From assembly GCA_012523855.1 (NCBI GenBank), contig JAAYTB010000038.1, positions 1 to 46,644 on the forward strand: 46,644 nucleotides of DNA. Direction: 5' to 3'. A program made the translations under genes and the position numbers. Positions 35,064 through 43,537 of this stretch are shown here, in pieces. Each line of letters begins with the position of its first letter. Position 1 is the first letter of the stretch. This DNA is from Clostridia bacterium (GTDB taxonomy: Bacteria > Bacillota > Clostridia > Clostridiales > Clostridiaceae). Under the pieces are notes generated by a model, which was not told where the DNA came from, ran no database searches, and saw only the letters and a program-made list of their open reading frames with translations.

Positions 35064-35993
35064 ATGGCATTAGTTACGACTAAAGAAATGTTTAAAAAAG
35101 CCTATGAAGGCGGCTATGCTATCGGAGCATTCAATATCAATAATATGGAGATACTTCAAGGTGTTGTTAATGGAGCAAAGGCTAAGAATTCTGCTGTAAT
35201 TCTTCAATGTTCAACAGGCGCTTTAAAATATGCAGGTCCTAAATATCTAAAAGCTATGGTAGATGCTGCTATAGAAGAAACTGGAATGGATGTTGCTTTA
35301 CATTTAGACCACGGTCCAGACCTTGATGCTGTTAAACTAGCTATAGATGCAGGCTTTACTTCCGTTATGTTTGACGGATCACATTTTGAATATGAGGAAA
35401 ATGTAAGAAAGACTAAGGAAGTTGTTGAATACGCTCATGCAAGAGGAGTTGTTGTAGAAGCTGAACTTGGAGTTCTTGCTGGAGTAGAAGACGATGTAAA
35501 GAGCGACCACCATGTATTTACAGATCCAGACCAAGCTGTAGATTTTGTTAACAGAACTGGTGTTGATTCCTTAGCTATAGCTATAGGAACAAGCCACGGA
35601 GCTTTCAAATTTGCTGGCGAAGCTAAATTAAGATTTGATATACTTGAAGATATACAAGCTAAGTTACCAGGTTTCCCAATAGTACTTCATGGTGCATCAG
35701 CAGTTGATCAAGAAGCTGTAGAAACTTGCAACAAGTACGGTGGAAATATTGCTGGAGCTAAAGGTATTCCAGTTGACATGTTAAGAAAAGCTTCCTCTAT
35801 GGCAGTTTGCAAAATCAACATGGATACAGACCTTAGACTATCTATGACAGCTGCAATAAGAAAAGTATTTGGAGAAACTCCTCAAGAGTTCGACCCAAGA
35901 AAGTACTTAGGAGCTGGAAGAGAAGCTATTCAAAAGGTTGTTGAAGACAAAATTGAAAATGTACTTGGTTCAGTTGACTCAATGAACAAATAA
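35064..35993 (+). CDS. fba: Fructose-1,6-bisphosphate aldolase, class II
   Basis: Zn-dependent aldolase that splits fructose 1,6-bisphosphate into two triose phosphates. 309 residues from ATG 35064. Motifs: 'AFNINNMEI', the metal and catalytic 'ALHLDHGPDLD', 'VMFDGSHFEYEENV', 'GTSHGAFKF' and 'LHGASAVDQE'. The open frame begins 78 bases further up, but AGGTGGAG lies just before this ATG and the family starts with this MALVTTKEM pattern. Operon: alone, 162 bp after the DUF4363 gene, with its own operator and terminator. Confidence 0.97.
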   Translation: MALVTTKEMFKKAYEGGYAIGAFNINNMEILQGVVNGAKAKNSAVILQCSTGALKYAGPKYLKAMVDAAIEETGMDVALHLDHGPDLDAVKLAIDAGFTSVMFDGSHFEYEENVRKTKEVVEYAHARGVVVEAELGVLAGVEDDVKSDHHVFTDPDQAVDFVNRTGVDSLAIAIGTSHGAFKFAGEAKLRFDILEDIQAKLPGFPIVLHGASAVDQEAVETCNKYGGNIAGAKGIPVDMLRKASSMAVCKINMDTDLRLSMTAAIRKVFGETPQEFDPRKYLGAGREAIQKVVEDKIENVLGSVDSMNK

Positions 35994-36003
35994 TAATAAT
36001 AAT

Positions 36004-36035
36004 AAAAGCGGCTTTTTAAAGCCGCTTTTTCATAT
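36004..36035 (+). terminator. Terminator of fba
   Basis: AAGCGGCTTT pairs with AAAGCCGCTT (10 bp) followed by TTT and T-rich sequence. It lies 11 bp past the stop. Confidence 0.9.
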
Positions 36036-36076
36036 TATAGCTTATAAGTTAGGCATTTAGAATAATGATGCCCAAC

Positions 36077-36607
36077 TTATCTTATGTCCTTTACACACCA
36101 CTTATCCTTAATTCTTCCTATTACTAATACTTCCTCTGTACTGCCACTAGGTCCAGCAGAAGTTTCCCAATAATATTTAATTTTTACTTCATAATTATTT
36201 TTATCTATCTTTTTCTTACTAAGGACCTCATATTTATCAAGCCATGGACTGGACCCTCCTATTATCCAATAACTTTCTTCAGCCTTACCCCATTTCTTAA
36301 TAATCTGCCCTTTTAGTTCCTCACAAGCTACTGAGTATTTGAAAACTCCATTTCGCATTTTATCTCCCTTAGTCCACAAGTCTATAACTTGCTCTAAACT
36401 AGAAGGGCTAAACTCATCTAATACTTGCTGAAAAAAAGCTACTTGAGCCTTGGATTGCTGATGGGTTACAGGCTCATTTCCTATACTCTTATCTACTATA
36501 TTTCCCCCTGGTGAAATACTTACTCCTAGTTCCCCCTTAGAAAAAGAACTTGTGCTTATTAAAGTTACAGCGAATATTGTTAATATTAGTCCTTGAAGCT
36601 TTTTCAC
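36077..36607 (-). CDS. Secreted protein of unknown function
   Basis: 176 residues. N-terminal signal peptide (about 1-23, basic start, hydrophobic 'GLILTIFAVTLIST'). The rest is alpha+beta with a pattern of a cystatin or NTF2-like fold ('VACEELKGQIIKKWGKAEESYWIIGG', 'NYEVKIKYYWETSAGPSG', 'DKWCVKDIR'). Related proteins in Clostridia carry DUF4829-like domains, but I am not sure of this match. Start is GTG with AGGAAGTGG upstream. It converges on fba and shares the downstream region with its terminator. Confidence 0.68.
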   Translation of the reverse strand: MKKLQGLILTIFAVTLISTSSFSKGELGVSISPGGNIVDKSIGNEPVTHQQSKAQVAFFQQVLDEFSPSSLEQVIDLWTKGDKMRNGVFKYSVACEELKGQIIKKWGKAEESYWIIGGSSPWLDKYEVLSKKKIDKNNYEVKIKYYWETSAGPSGSTEEVLVIGRIKDKWCVKDIR

Positions 36608-36670
36608 AGTACCACTTCCTTATATCCATCTTTATAGATAGGTTCTCTCAAATTCGCAAAAAATATAAAT

Positions 36671-36708
36671 AAAAATCCACGGGAGGTTTTTACCTTCCAT
36701 GGATTTTT
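36671..36708 (-). terminator. Terminator overlapping the 3' end of the nucleoid-protein gene
   Basis: AAAAATCCA/TGGATTTTT outer arms with an inner GG(T)/ACC pairing. The stop codon at 36707-36709 overlaps the first arm on minus. A T-rich tail follows. Confidence 0.82.
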
Positions 36709-37738
36709 ATTTCTCAATATAATTCATTACTCTTTTTATGATCATGTTAATACTGCCGTCACCATTTCTAACAATCTCAAATTTACTGTCATCATGGTAA
36801 ACTGATGAGTCTATGTACAAATCTATTTCCTTATCTATTTTAAGTCTCACCCTCTTAAGCTTCTTCTCCACCCATTGCTTATCTACAGGGAGCCTTTCCT
36901 CTATCCCCTGGGCTGCTACAAAATCAACAAAGGACTGCTTTTCAGATTCATTTTCAAAGATATTGTTAGATAACTCCTTTATATCTACACTATCTTCTTC
37001 CATTAAAGTTTTCTTTATGGTAGATCTTATTTCTTCAGCTTTAGAGGCATCGTTTACTGCATTTGCTCTGGTCCATGTTTCTGTAGCCTTTAGAAATCTT
37101 TTAGTAAGATCTCTGCTGCTATTTATAATGGTACAGTTTAAAAAATCACCACTGAAAAATTTTGACCCACTTTCCTCTGCTGCTTTTTTACCCTGCTTAT
37201 CCATTACTAGAAGATCATAATCCATATTCTCAGTCCAAGCCTTTATAAAGGCACACTTCTTAATCTTTTGAGAACCCGCTGGCAGGCCTGTTGTTTGGGG
37301 TATAATCTTTATACTCATTTTATTATCCACAAATTCTATCTTATGGGTATAGTTTTTAACATAATCCATTTTAAACAAGGCTACCATTGGACCAAATTCA
37401 GTAGACAGGGAAACCACCATAAAGTCACAGGATTGCATACCTTCATTGGCCTTCATAATGGCAAATAGTAATCTTGCTAATTCTTGAGAAGCTTCTATTA
37501 AGGTAGCTTGACCATCCAAAAAACCTTCTACAAGGTCCTTAACTACTCCACCATCAGAATTAAAAAGGGCCAACTGAAGTTCTTCATCTTTTAGAGCTCT
37601 TTCCACATGCTTTAAGATAAATTTATAAAGGTCATCATTTAACTCTAAAGGAAATTCATTTAAAATTGCTTCTTCAGAATTAAGGTCCAATACATGAACT
37701 ACAGCTTCCATAATGCTTATATCCTTTATGTAATTCAT
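36707..37738 (-). CDS. Nucleoid-associated protein of the YejK/NdpA family
   Basis: 343 residues from ATG 37738, which follows AGGTGA by 5 bases; the frame has an earlier start (37759) without a good site. The family pattern is visible: N-terminal 'AVVHVLDLNSEEAILNEFPLEL', middle 'ATLIEASQELARLLFAIMKANE', 'CDFMVVSL' and 'MVALFKMDY', later 'CAFIKAWTENMDYDLLVMDKQG' and 'FFSGDFLNC'. In enterobacteria these proteins bind the nucleoid; in Firmicutes the role is not well studied. It may also be related to stress response. No operon partner apart from the small membrane protein upstream (80 bp). Confidence 0.85.
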   Translation of the reverse strand: MNYIKDISIMEAVVHVLDLNSEEAILNEFPLELNDDLYKFILKHVERALKDEELQLALFNSDGGVVKDLVEGFLDGQATLIEASQELARLLFAIMKANEGMQSCDFMVVSLSTEFGPMVALFKMDYVKNYTHKIEFVDNKMSIKIIPQTTGLPAGSQKIKKCAFIKAWTENMDYDLLVMDKQGKKAAEESGSKFFSGDFLNCTIINSSRDLTKRFLKATETWTRANAVNDASKAEEIRSTIKKTLMEEDSVDIKELSNNIFENESEKQSFVDFVAAQGIEERLPVDKQWVEKKLKRVRLKIDKEIDLYIDSSVYHDDSKFEIVRNGDGSINMIIKRVMNYIEK

Positions 37739-37819
37739 AACAGTCACCTCGAAAATCAATATTGTAAATATCCAATTTTAGTTTTATATTTAATATCTAA
37801 ACTTAGAAATTGGAGTTTT

Positions 37820-38320
37820 TTACTGAGCCCTTTTTACTGCTCTTGGATTGTATTTGAAACAAAGTCCAATAAACTTTTCATTAGGGACAAATAAGACCTT
37901 TGACTTTTTGCCTCCCTTATTTACCATAGCAACATAAATCTTTTCCTGAGATGTTGAAGGATAGAATTTATAGACCTTACCCTTTCTAGTTGAAAACTGT
38001 CTAGCTTCATCACTATCAGCTAATGCTAGTAATTCTACTTCCTTAACATCAAAGTTATAAACTCTTTTTCTTTTGTTCTGATCATAGATAATGTCAACAT
38101 CTATGTCGCCGTTATTAAAAGTATACTCATACTCAACATAGGAAGTTTTTTTAACAAATAATAAAATTAGTGCTGTAACTGCAAAAATAATAAAAAATAA
38201 AGCCTGAGATATTAACAAGTAAAAAGCAGCGGTTATGGCTGAAATAATCATGCCTAGCCTGGAAATAATATATTTCGGTGTTTCTCTGGAAGTTACCAAT
38301 TGCTCATAATAATTATCCAT
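37820..38320 (-). CDS. Two-helix membrane protein, DUF6106-like
   Basis: 166 residues. Two membrane helices (about 20-38 and 40-56) are followed by a cytosolic or exposed beta-rich domain of ~100 residues ('YEYTFNNGDIDVDIIYDQNKRKRVYNFDVKEVELLA', 'KVLFVPNEKFIGLCF'). A similar small conserved clostridial family is called DUF6106; I recall it only in outline, so the family name is tentative. AAAGGG precedes ATG. It lies upstream of the nucleoid-protein gene. Confidence 0.65.
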   Translation of the reverse strand: MDNYYEQLVTSRETPKYIISRLGMIISAITAAFYLLISQALFFIIFAVTALILLFVKKTSYVEYEYTFNNGDIDVDIIYDQNKRKRVYNFDVKEVELLALADSDEARQFSTRKGKVYKFYPSTSQEKIYVAMVNKGGKKSKVLFVPNEKFIGLCFKYNPRAVKRAQ

Positions 38321-38460
38321 CTTTCACAACCCTTTCTAAAGTTGAACTTTTATATAATTTTATTGTCATTAGGTACATATTGCTATATCATTATAACAGA
38401 ACTTATCTTTTCTAGTCAAAGTTTTAACCTACAATAAATAATCTTAAGAGGAGTAAAAAA

Positions 38461-39009
38461 ATGAAGGAAATAGAAACTAGAATCTTAGATATCGATGTGG
38501 ATTTTATAAGAAAAACTATATTGCAAGCTGGTGGCCAAAAGGTGAAAGAAGAAAATCAAGTAAATAAAATATTTGATTACCCTGACAGGCGACTTTTAAG
38601 GAAAAAAGGTTATGCACGAATACGTATAGTAGAAGACCTGCTCAATAAGAAGGAATTTTGTTATATGACTACAAAAAAGATGATTAGCCAAGAAAAGTAT
38701 AAAATTATGGAAGAAAATGAAGTTTTAGTAGATAATGGCCCTATGGCTGAAAATATATTCTATTCTCTTGGCTTAGAACTTGTTCAAACAATAGAGAAAT
38801 ATCGTGAAAGCTATAAGTATAAAAATTCTTTAGTAGAAATCGATATAAACGATAAGAATTTTTGCCCCTTCCCCTATATAGAAATTGAAACGGAAAAGGA
38901 AGATGAGCTAATAGAAATTGTTAAATTGCTAGGCTATAAAATGTCAGACACTAGCTCTAAGTCCATATTTCAAATATTAAAAGAGAGAGGCATTACTCCT
39001 AAGCTATAG
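38461..39009 (+). CDS. CYTH domain protein (class IV adenylate cyclase / triphosphatase-like)
   Basis: 182 residues. The CYTH signature ExExK is seen as EIETR at 3-7 (Lys replaced by Arg). Further tunnel residues: 'RLLRKKGYARIRI', 'EFCYMTTKKMISQ', 'YRESYKYKN', and 'LVEIDIN' with acidic 'YIEIETEKEDEL'. CYTH enzymes hydrolyse triphosphates (tripolyphosphate, thiamine triphosphate) or make cAMP; a phosphatase role is more likely in Clostridia but the substrate cannot be read here. AGAGGAG precedes the ATG. Confidence 0.88.
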   Translation: MKEIETRILDIDVDFIRKTILQAGGQKVKEENQVNKIFDYPDRRLLRKKGYARIRIVEDLLNKKEFCYMTTKKMISQEKYKIMEENEVLVDNGPMAENIFYSLGLELVQTIEKYRESYKYKNSLVEIDINDKNFCPFPYIEIETEKEDELIEIVKLLGYKMSDTSSKSIFQILKERGITPKL

Positions 39010-39094
39010 TTGTTTCAATGGTTTTCTTTATATTTTCTTAGAACCTTCCATTTATAGACAAATTCTAAGATAAGAAAAAAGTTTTAAAAAGTTA

Positions 39095-39122
39095 TTGACT
39101 CTTAATCTAAAAGTGATATAAT
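39095..39122 (+). promoter_or_regulatory. Promoter of tRNA-Gln
   Basis: TTGACT (39095-39100), 16-bp spacer, TATAAT (39117-39122), about 15 bp upstream of the tRNA 5' end. Confidence 0.88.
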
Positions 39123-39137
39123 ACTTATTGTCGGCGA

Positions 39138-39213
39138 TGCCCAGTAGCCAAAGGGTAAGGCACCTGCCTCTGGAGCAGGCACTGTGTTGGTTCGAATCCA
39201 GCCTGGGCAGCCA
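39138..39213 (+). tRNA. tRNA-Gln, anticodon CUG
   Basis: Acceptor TGCCCAG pairs with CTGGGCA (39138-39144 with 39203-39209), with encoded CCA to 39213. Anticodon stem CCTGC/GCAGG encloses the loop CTCTGGA, placing CTG at 34-36. The T-arm is GTTGG-TTCGAAT-CCAGC and the D-arm AGCCAAAGGGTAAGGC. The unusual U1 and Gln-type body support glutamine. It is a solitary tRNA with its own promoter and terminator. Confidence 0.92.
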
Positions 39214-39218
39214 AAAAG

Positions 39219-39245
39219 AGATTTGAGCAATCAAATCTTTTTTTA
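39219..39245 (+). terminator. Terminator of tRNA-Gln
   Basis: Perfect 8-bp stem AGATTTGA/TCAAATCT with a 4-base loop, followed by T7. Confidence 0.92.
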
Positions 39246-39264
39246 TTTCTCTATAGTAATTCAG

Positions 39265-39293
39265 TTGACGCAACCTATTCTTTAACATATAAT
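39265..39293 (+). promoter_or_regulatory. Promoter of the leuS T-box transcript
   Basis: TTGACG (39265-39270), 17-bp spacer, TATAAT (39288-39293). Predicted start near 39300. Confidence 0.88.
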
Positions 39294-39299
39294 AGAATC

Positions 39300-39555
39300 A
39301 AATTCCATAATTTAAATGCTTTGATAAGGAGTAGTAGTGTAATGGCTACTTTAGAGAGCTGTCGGTTGGTGAAAGGCAGTGTAGCACTTATATGAACTCG
39401 CCTTGGAGTATTGATTGATGAACCTTCCCTTTTACTAGGTAGAATTAGTCAATCACGGGTAAGCCCGTTATTAGCGCAGAGTGAGGCTTTAAGCCTAATT
39501 AGAGTGGTACCGCGGAAGTGTCTTTCGTCTCTTATGAGACGAAGGGCTTTTTTTT
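39300..39555 (+). promoter_or_regulatory. T-box leader of leuS, specifier CUC (leucine)
   Basis: The T-box motif AGAGTGGTACCGCGG is at 39501-39515. AG-box AGAGAGCTG is at about 39353. The specifier CTC at 39397-39399 in the context GAA-CTC-GCC reads leucine. The terminator CTTTCGTCTC/GAGACGAAGG with T8 is at 39522-39555. Uncharged tRNA-Leu(GAG) should favour antitermination and leuS expression. Confidence 0.95.
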
Positions 39556-39627
39556 ATTTATATCTCTTTCAAACTTCTGCAAAAAATAAATTTAATTATT
39601 AAATAAATTATCTAAGGAGGATAAAAA

Positions 39628-42078
39628 ATGGCCAGATATAGCACAAGTATCGATAAGAAATGGCAAAACAAATGGGATGAAACAAAAATTTATAATTTTG
39701 ATCCCAATAAGGATGGAGAAAAACTTTATGTTTTGGAGATGTTTTCTTACCCTTCTGGCAGCAATCTTCACGCAGGTCATTGGTTCAATTACGGTCCTGT
39801 AGACTCTTGGGCACGAATGAAGAGAATGCAAGGCTATAATGTTTTCCAACCTATGGGTTTTGATGCCTTTGGTTTACCAGCAGAAAATTATGCCATCAAA
39901 ACAGGAATTCATCCAAAGGATTCTACTTTTAAAAACATTGAAACTATGGAAAAACAACTTAAGGCTATGGGTGCTATGTTTAATTGGGAAAACGAACTAG
40001 TTACCTGTGCTCCTGATTATTATAAATGGACACAATGGCTTTTCTTAAAACTTTACGAAAAGGGCTTAGCCTATAGAAAAAAAGCTCCTGTTAACTGGTG
40101 TCCTAGTTGTAATACAGTTTTAGCCAACGAACAGGTAGTTGAGGAAGCTTGTGAAAGATGTGGCACTAACGTAACAAAGAAGGATCTTACACAATGGTTC
40201 TTAAAGATTACTGATTATGCTGATGAGCTCTTGGAAATGTTAGATGACCTTGATTGGCCAGAAAAAACCAAGTCCATGCAAAAGCACTGGATTGGAAAGT
40301 CCGTTGGTTCAGAAGTAACCTTTAAGGTTGCTGATAAAGATTTAAACTTTAATGTCTTCACCACAAGAGTAGATACCCTTTTCGGTGTTACCTACGTTGT
40401 ATTGGCACCTGAAAATCCTTTAGTGGATGAAATTACAACTAAGGACTACAAAGAGCAAGTTGAGGCTTATAAGGAAGCTGCTAAAAAACAAACAGATATA
40501 GAAAGACAGTCCCTCACTAGGGAAAAGACTGGAGTTTTCACTGGCTCCTATGCTATAAACCCTATTAACGGTAAAGAGGTTCCTATTTGGGTGGCCGACT
40601 ATGTTTTAGCTACTTACGGTACAGGAGCAGTAATGGCAGTTCCTGCCCACGATGAAAGAGACCATGCTTTCGCTGAAAAATTCAATTTACCTATTGAAAA
40701 AGTTATAGACGGAGGAAGTGAAGAACTGTTCACCGATGATGGAACCTTAGTTAACAGCGGTGAATTTAACGGTCTATCCTCAGCAGAAGCTAGAGAAGCC
40801 ATAGTGGCAAAACTTGAGAAAATGAATTTAGGAACTAAGAAAGTTAATTATCGTTTAAGAGACTGGCTGGTATCTAGACAAAGATATTGGGGAGCTCCTA
40901 TTCCAATAGTTCATTGTGAGAAATGTGGTACCGTAGCAGTACCTGAAGAACAATTACCTGTAGAACTTCCTTATGACGTTGAATTTGCACCAGATGGTAA
41001 ATCTCCTTTAGCTAAATGTGATGAATTTATCCATACCACTTGTCCTAAATGCGGCGGAGAGGCCTTAAGGGACCCAGATACTCTTGACACCTTCGTATGT
41101 TCATCCTGGTACTATTTAAGATATCCTGATAATAGAAATAGGGAAAAAGCTTTTGATTCAGACCTAATTAATAAGATACTACCAGTAGATAAATATGTTG
41201 GAGGCCCAGAGCATGCCTGCATGCATCTCCTTTACGCAAGATTCATCACTAAAGCTTTAAGAGACATGGGATATTTAAACTTTGATGAACCTTTCCTTTC
41301 ATTAACTCATCAAGGCTTGATCTTAGGACCTGATGGACATAAAATGAGTAAATCAAAAGGAAATACTATATCACCTGATGACTATATATCCCAGTACGGC
41401 TCTGACGTTTTCAGACTGTATTTAATGTTTGGTTTTGCCTACGAAGAAGGAGGAGCTTGGAGTGATGACGGTATTAAGTCCATATCCAGATTCGTAGACA
41501 GGGCAGAAAGAGTTTTAGATAACTCCATTGAAGCTGTTAAGGCTGGTGGTTCAAAAACTACTATAGATAAGGCTGAAAAGGAATTAAACTACTGGAGGCA
41601 CAATGCCATAAAGGGAGTAACAGAAGATGCAGAAAAGCTACAATTTAATACTGCTATTGCTAGAATGATGGAATTCACCAATGCCCTTTCTAAATATCTA
41701 GCTATAGCTGATAAAAATACTAGTTTCCTAAAGGAAGCTATAGAAGATTATATTAAGCTACTAGCTCCTTTTGCTCCACACTTCGCTGAAGAAATGTGGA
41801 ATACTCTAAATCCAAGTGAAGATGATAGTGATTATTCTGTATTCAACAAAAAATGGCCTCTTTTCGATCCTTCTGCCTTAATTAAGGACGAAGTAGAAAT
41901 TGCTGTACAGGTAAACGGCAAAATTAAAAATAGGATTATGATTGCTGCAGACCTAAGTGAAGAAGACATAAAAACAGCTGCAGTAGAAGACCCTAGTATA
42001 AAAGCTGCTATAGAAGGCAAAACTATAATTAAGGTTATAGTAATCAAAGGCCGACTTGTTAATATAGTTGTAAAATAA
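39628..42078 (+). CDS. leuS: Leucyl-tRNA synthetase
   Basis: Class I synthetase that charges tRNA-Leu. 816 residues, normal for bacterial LeuRS. HIGH-type motif HAGH at 48-51, and KMSKS at 572-576. The editing CP1 region (about 220-420) has '[25 protein letters not shown]' and '[20 protein letters not shown]'. Two zinc-type clusters: '[22 protein letters not shown]' near 155 and 'CEKCGTVA' with 'CPKCGGE' near 430-480. The C-terminal domain ends '...[13 protein letters not shown]'. AAGGAGG precedes the ATG. Regulated by the T-box upstream and ended by a strong terminator. Confidence 0.98.
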   Translation: MARYSTSIDKKWQNKWDETKIYNFDPNKDGEKLYVLEMFSYPSGSNLHAGHWFNYGPVDSWARMKRMQGYNVFQPMGFDAFGLPAENYAIKTGIHPKDSTFKNIETMEKQLKAMGAMFNWENELVTCAPDYYKWTQWLFLKLYEKGLAYRKKAPVNWCPSCNTVLANEQVVEEACERCGTNVTKKDLTQWFLKITDYADELLEMLDDLDWPEKTKSMQKHWIGKSVGSEVTFKVADKDLNFNVFTTRVDTLFGVTYVVLAPENPLVDEITTKDYKEQVEAYKEAAKKQTDIERQSLTREKTGVFTGSYAINPINGKEVPIWVADYVLATYGTGAVMAVPAHDERDHAFAEKFNLPIEKVIDGGSEELFTDDGTLVNSGEFNGLSSAEAREAIVAKLEKMNLGTKKVNYRLRDWLVSRQRYWGAPIPIVHCEKCGTVAVPEEQLPVELPYDVEFAPDGKSPLAKCDEFIHTTCPKCGGEALRDPDTLDTFVCSSWYYLRYPDNRNREKAFDSDLINKILPVDKYVGGPEHACMHLLYARFITKALRDMGYLNFDEPFLSLTHQGLILGPDGHKMSKSKGNTISPDDYISQYGSDVFRLYLMFGFAYEEGGAWSDDGIKSISRFVDRAERVLDNSIEAVKAGGSKTTIDKAEKELNYWRHNAIKGVTEDAEKLQFNTAIARMMEFTNALSKYLAIADKNTSFLKEAIEDYIKLLAPFAPHFAEEMWNTLNPSEDDSDYSVFNKKWPLFDPSALIKDEVEIAVQVNGKIKNRIMIAADLSEEDIKTAAVEDPSIKAAIEGKTIIKVIVIKGRLVNIVVK

Positions 42079-42104
42079 AAAAAGCACCGCAAGGTGCTTT
42101 TTTT
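42077..42104 (+). terminator. Terminator of leuS
   Basis: AAAAAAAGCACC/GGTGCTTTTTTT, 12-bp arms, 4-base loop GCAA. It overlaps the last base of the stop codon region. Confidence 0.93.
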
Positions 42105-42114
42105 AATAAAACTA

Positions 42115-42143
42115 TTGCAAAATACCCCGATAAGGTATATAAC
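42115..42143 (+). promoter_or_regulatory. Promoter of the HesB-like gene with a 17-bp inverted repeat in the spacer
   Basis: TTGCAA (42115-42120), 17-bp spacer, TATAAC (42138-42143). Within the spacer, ATACC-N7-GGTAT (42122-42138) forms a perfect 5-bp-arm inverted repeat, placed where a repressor could block polymerase. Candidates include an Rrf2-family regulator; this is inference. Confidence 0.6.
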
Positions 42144-42191
42144 TATAGTATAGCATTTTTAATTAATAATTATTTTCAATGAGGTGATTTA

Positions 42192-42521
42192 ATGAAACTT
42201 ATAGATATTAGCCAAGAAGCCTACAAGGAATTTAAGGGCTTTTTAGACGAAAATAACATCGAGGAGTATAACATAAGAATTAACTTTGCTGGCAATGGTT
42301 GCGGCGGACCAGTTTTTAATATCAGCATAGATAGTCCTAAAGAAGGAGATCTTGTTGAAAAAGTTAATGACATAACCTTCATCTGTAATAAGGAGATCCA
42401 AGAAGAATTTGCTGGTTTTGTAATACTATCTTCAGAAGAAAATAACCATAGAGGTCTTACTTTAAGACCATTACTAGGAGCTGACGATGGAGGCTGTGGC
42501 ACTTGCTCTGGCTGCCATTAA
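42192..42521 (+). CDS. HesB/IscA-like small Fe-S protein (HesB-related family)
   Basis: 109 residues. The HesB-type fold is seen in 'IRINFAGNGCGGPVFNISID' (Cys37) and the C-terminal cysteine cluster Cys102, Cys105, Cys108 ('GGCGTCSGCH'), giving the few cysteines needed to hold an iron-sulfur cluster. Some relatives are selenoproteins; this copy uses cysteine and I see no in-frame UGA. A role in Fe-S cluster building or transfer, or in redox sensing, is inferred. GAGGTGATTTA precedes the ATG. Single gene. Confidence 0.85.
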   Translation: MKLIDISQEAYKEFKGFLDENNIEEYNIRINFAGNGCGGPVFNISIDSPKEGDLVEKVNDITFICNKEIQEEFAGFVILSSEENNHRGLTLRPLLGADDGGCGTCSGCH

Positions 42522-42557
42522 AAACAAAAAAGTGGTTTTTAATCACTTTTTTGTTTT
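42520..42557. terminator. Bidirectional terminator, HesB-like gene and relQ
   Basis: AAAACAAAAAAGTG/CACTTTTTTGTTTT, 14-bp arms with a 9-base loop, overlapping the end of the HesB-like stop codon. Confidence 0.88.
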
Positions 42558-42565
42558 CAAATATT

Positions 42566-43360
42566 TTAGTTGTCTTTGAATTTTTCTATACTTTTCTGTG
42601 TAGCATCTAGTAGATTATTTAATTCTGATACTTCCCCTTCTTCAATTAGTCTATTCAAGGTATTTTGATACCTTGAATATTCTCCTATTTTTCCCATAGA
42701 AGACAGGGTTAGTATATTATTCATTATATCGGAAATCAAATCAGATTTTATCTCAAAGAGCTTTTGGGCATCTTTAATTTCATCCTTAATTTCAAGCATT
42801 TGTTCATCCAATAAAAAGGCGGAATCTGCTGCTAATTTCAATTTGAGACGTATATCCTCTGGAATATTATGCTTATACTTATAATTTAGGGAATGTTCTG
42901 TGGTAGCCCAAAAATTCATTCCTAAAGTTCTTATTTGAAATTCAGCAAGGATATCATGGGGACCATCTGACATATTAACTTGATATTTTATTACCATATG
43001 ATAACTTCTGTAGCCACTAGGCTTAACATTAGTAACATAATCCTTTTCGTAAAGCAAGGTCATATCTTTTCTTTTTCTTATAAGCTCCACTACTTTACTT
43101 ATATCATCAACAAATTGACACATGATTCTAATACCAGCTATGTCTTCCATTTCATATTGAATCCTATCTAAAGGTATATTAAATTTATTTGCCTTTTCTA
43201 ATATGGAAGCTACCTCTTTAACTCTTCCAGTGACAAATTCAATAGGTGAATATTCTTTTTTTCTTCTAAACTCTTTTCTTATACTCCTAAACTTAATTTT
43301 CAACTCATCTACTGCTTGTTCATAGGGAGTTAAGAAAACCTTCCATTCTCTAATAGCCAT
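42566..43360 (-). CDS. relQ: Small alarmone synthetase (RelQ/YjbM type GTP pyrophosphokinase)
   Basis: Makes (p)ppGpp from ATP and GDP/GTP in the stringent response, without a hydrolase domain. 264 residues from ATG 43360. An upstream in-frame GTG at 43369 is part of the ribosome binding site AGAGGTGG, so it is rejected. The synthetase motifs 'DIAGIRIMCQF', 'KPSGYRSYHMVIKY', 'AEFQIRTLGMNFWATTEHSLNYKYK' are present. The C-terminal helix bundle is typical of the RelQ/SAS1 type, which is tetrameric in Bacillus. No full-length Rel is in this window. Confidence 0.9.
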   Translation of the reverse strand: MAIREWKVFLTPYEQAVDELKIKFRSIRKEFRRKKEYSPIEFVTGRVKEVASILEKANKFNIPLDRIQYEMEDIAGIRIMCQFVDDISKVVELIRKRKDMTLLYEKDYVTNVKPSGYRSYHMVIKYQVNMSDGPHDILAEFQIRTLGMNFWATTEHSLNYKYKHNIPEDIRLKLKLAADSAFLLDEQMLEIKDEIKDAQKLFEIKSDLISDIMNNILTLSSMGKIGEYSRYQNTLNRLIEEGEVSELNNLLDATQKSIEKFKDN

Positions 43361-43434
43361 ATTAACCACCTCTGATGTTACTGCAACATATATTATATCA
43401 AAAAAATATATAAAATCATAATTCTAACATTAAA

Positions 43435-43476
43435 ATTTGATTTTCGACCTATTTATACTTTATAATAAAATCAAAT
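43435..43476 (+). promoter_or_regulatory. Promoter of the DUF2225 gene flanked by an inverted repeat
   Basis: TTGATT (43437-43442), 18-bp spacer, TATAAT (43461-43466). The inverted repeat ATTTGATTTT/AAAATCAAAT (43435-43444 and 43467-43476) has perfect 10-bp arms that bracket the promoter, a possible operator. Confidence 0.55.
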
Positions 43477-43537
43477 ACAATACAACGAAGTATTACTAAT
43501 ATTATAAGTATTTCGTTTAACAGCTAGGAGTGAAAAT

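Noticed and set aside
39052-39288. Minus-strand ORF of 78 residues containing a 'RLDSNQH' stretch
   Set aside because: It is antisense to tRNA-Gln and its flanks. The stretch comes from translating the complement of the tRNA, a known false call.
39411-39602. 63-residue plus-strand ORF upstream of leuS
   Set aside because: It lies entirely within the T-box leader and its terminator.
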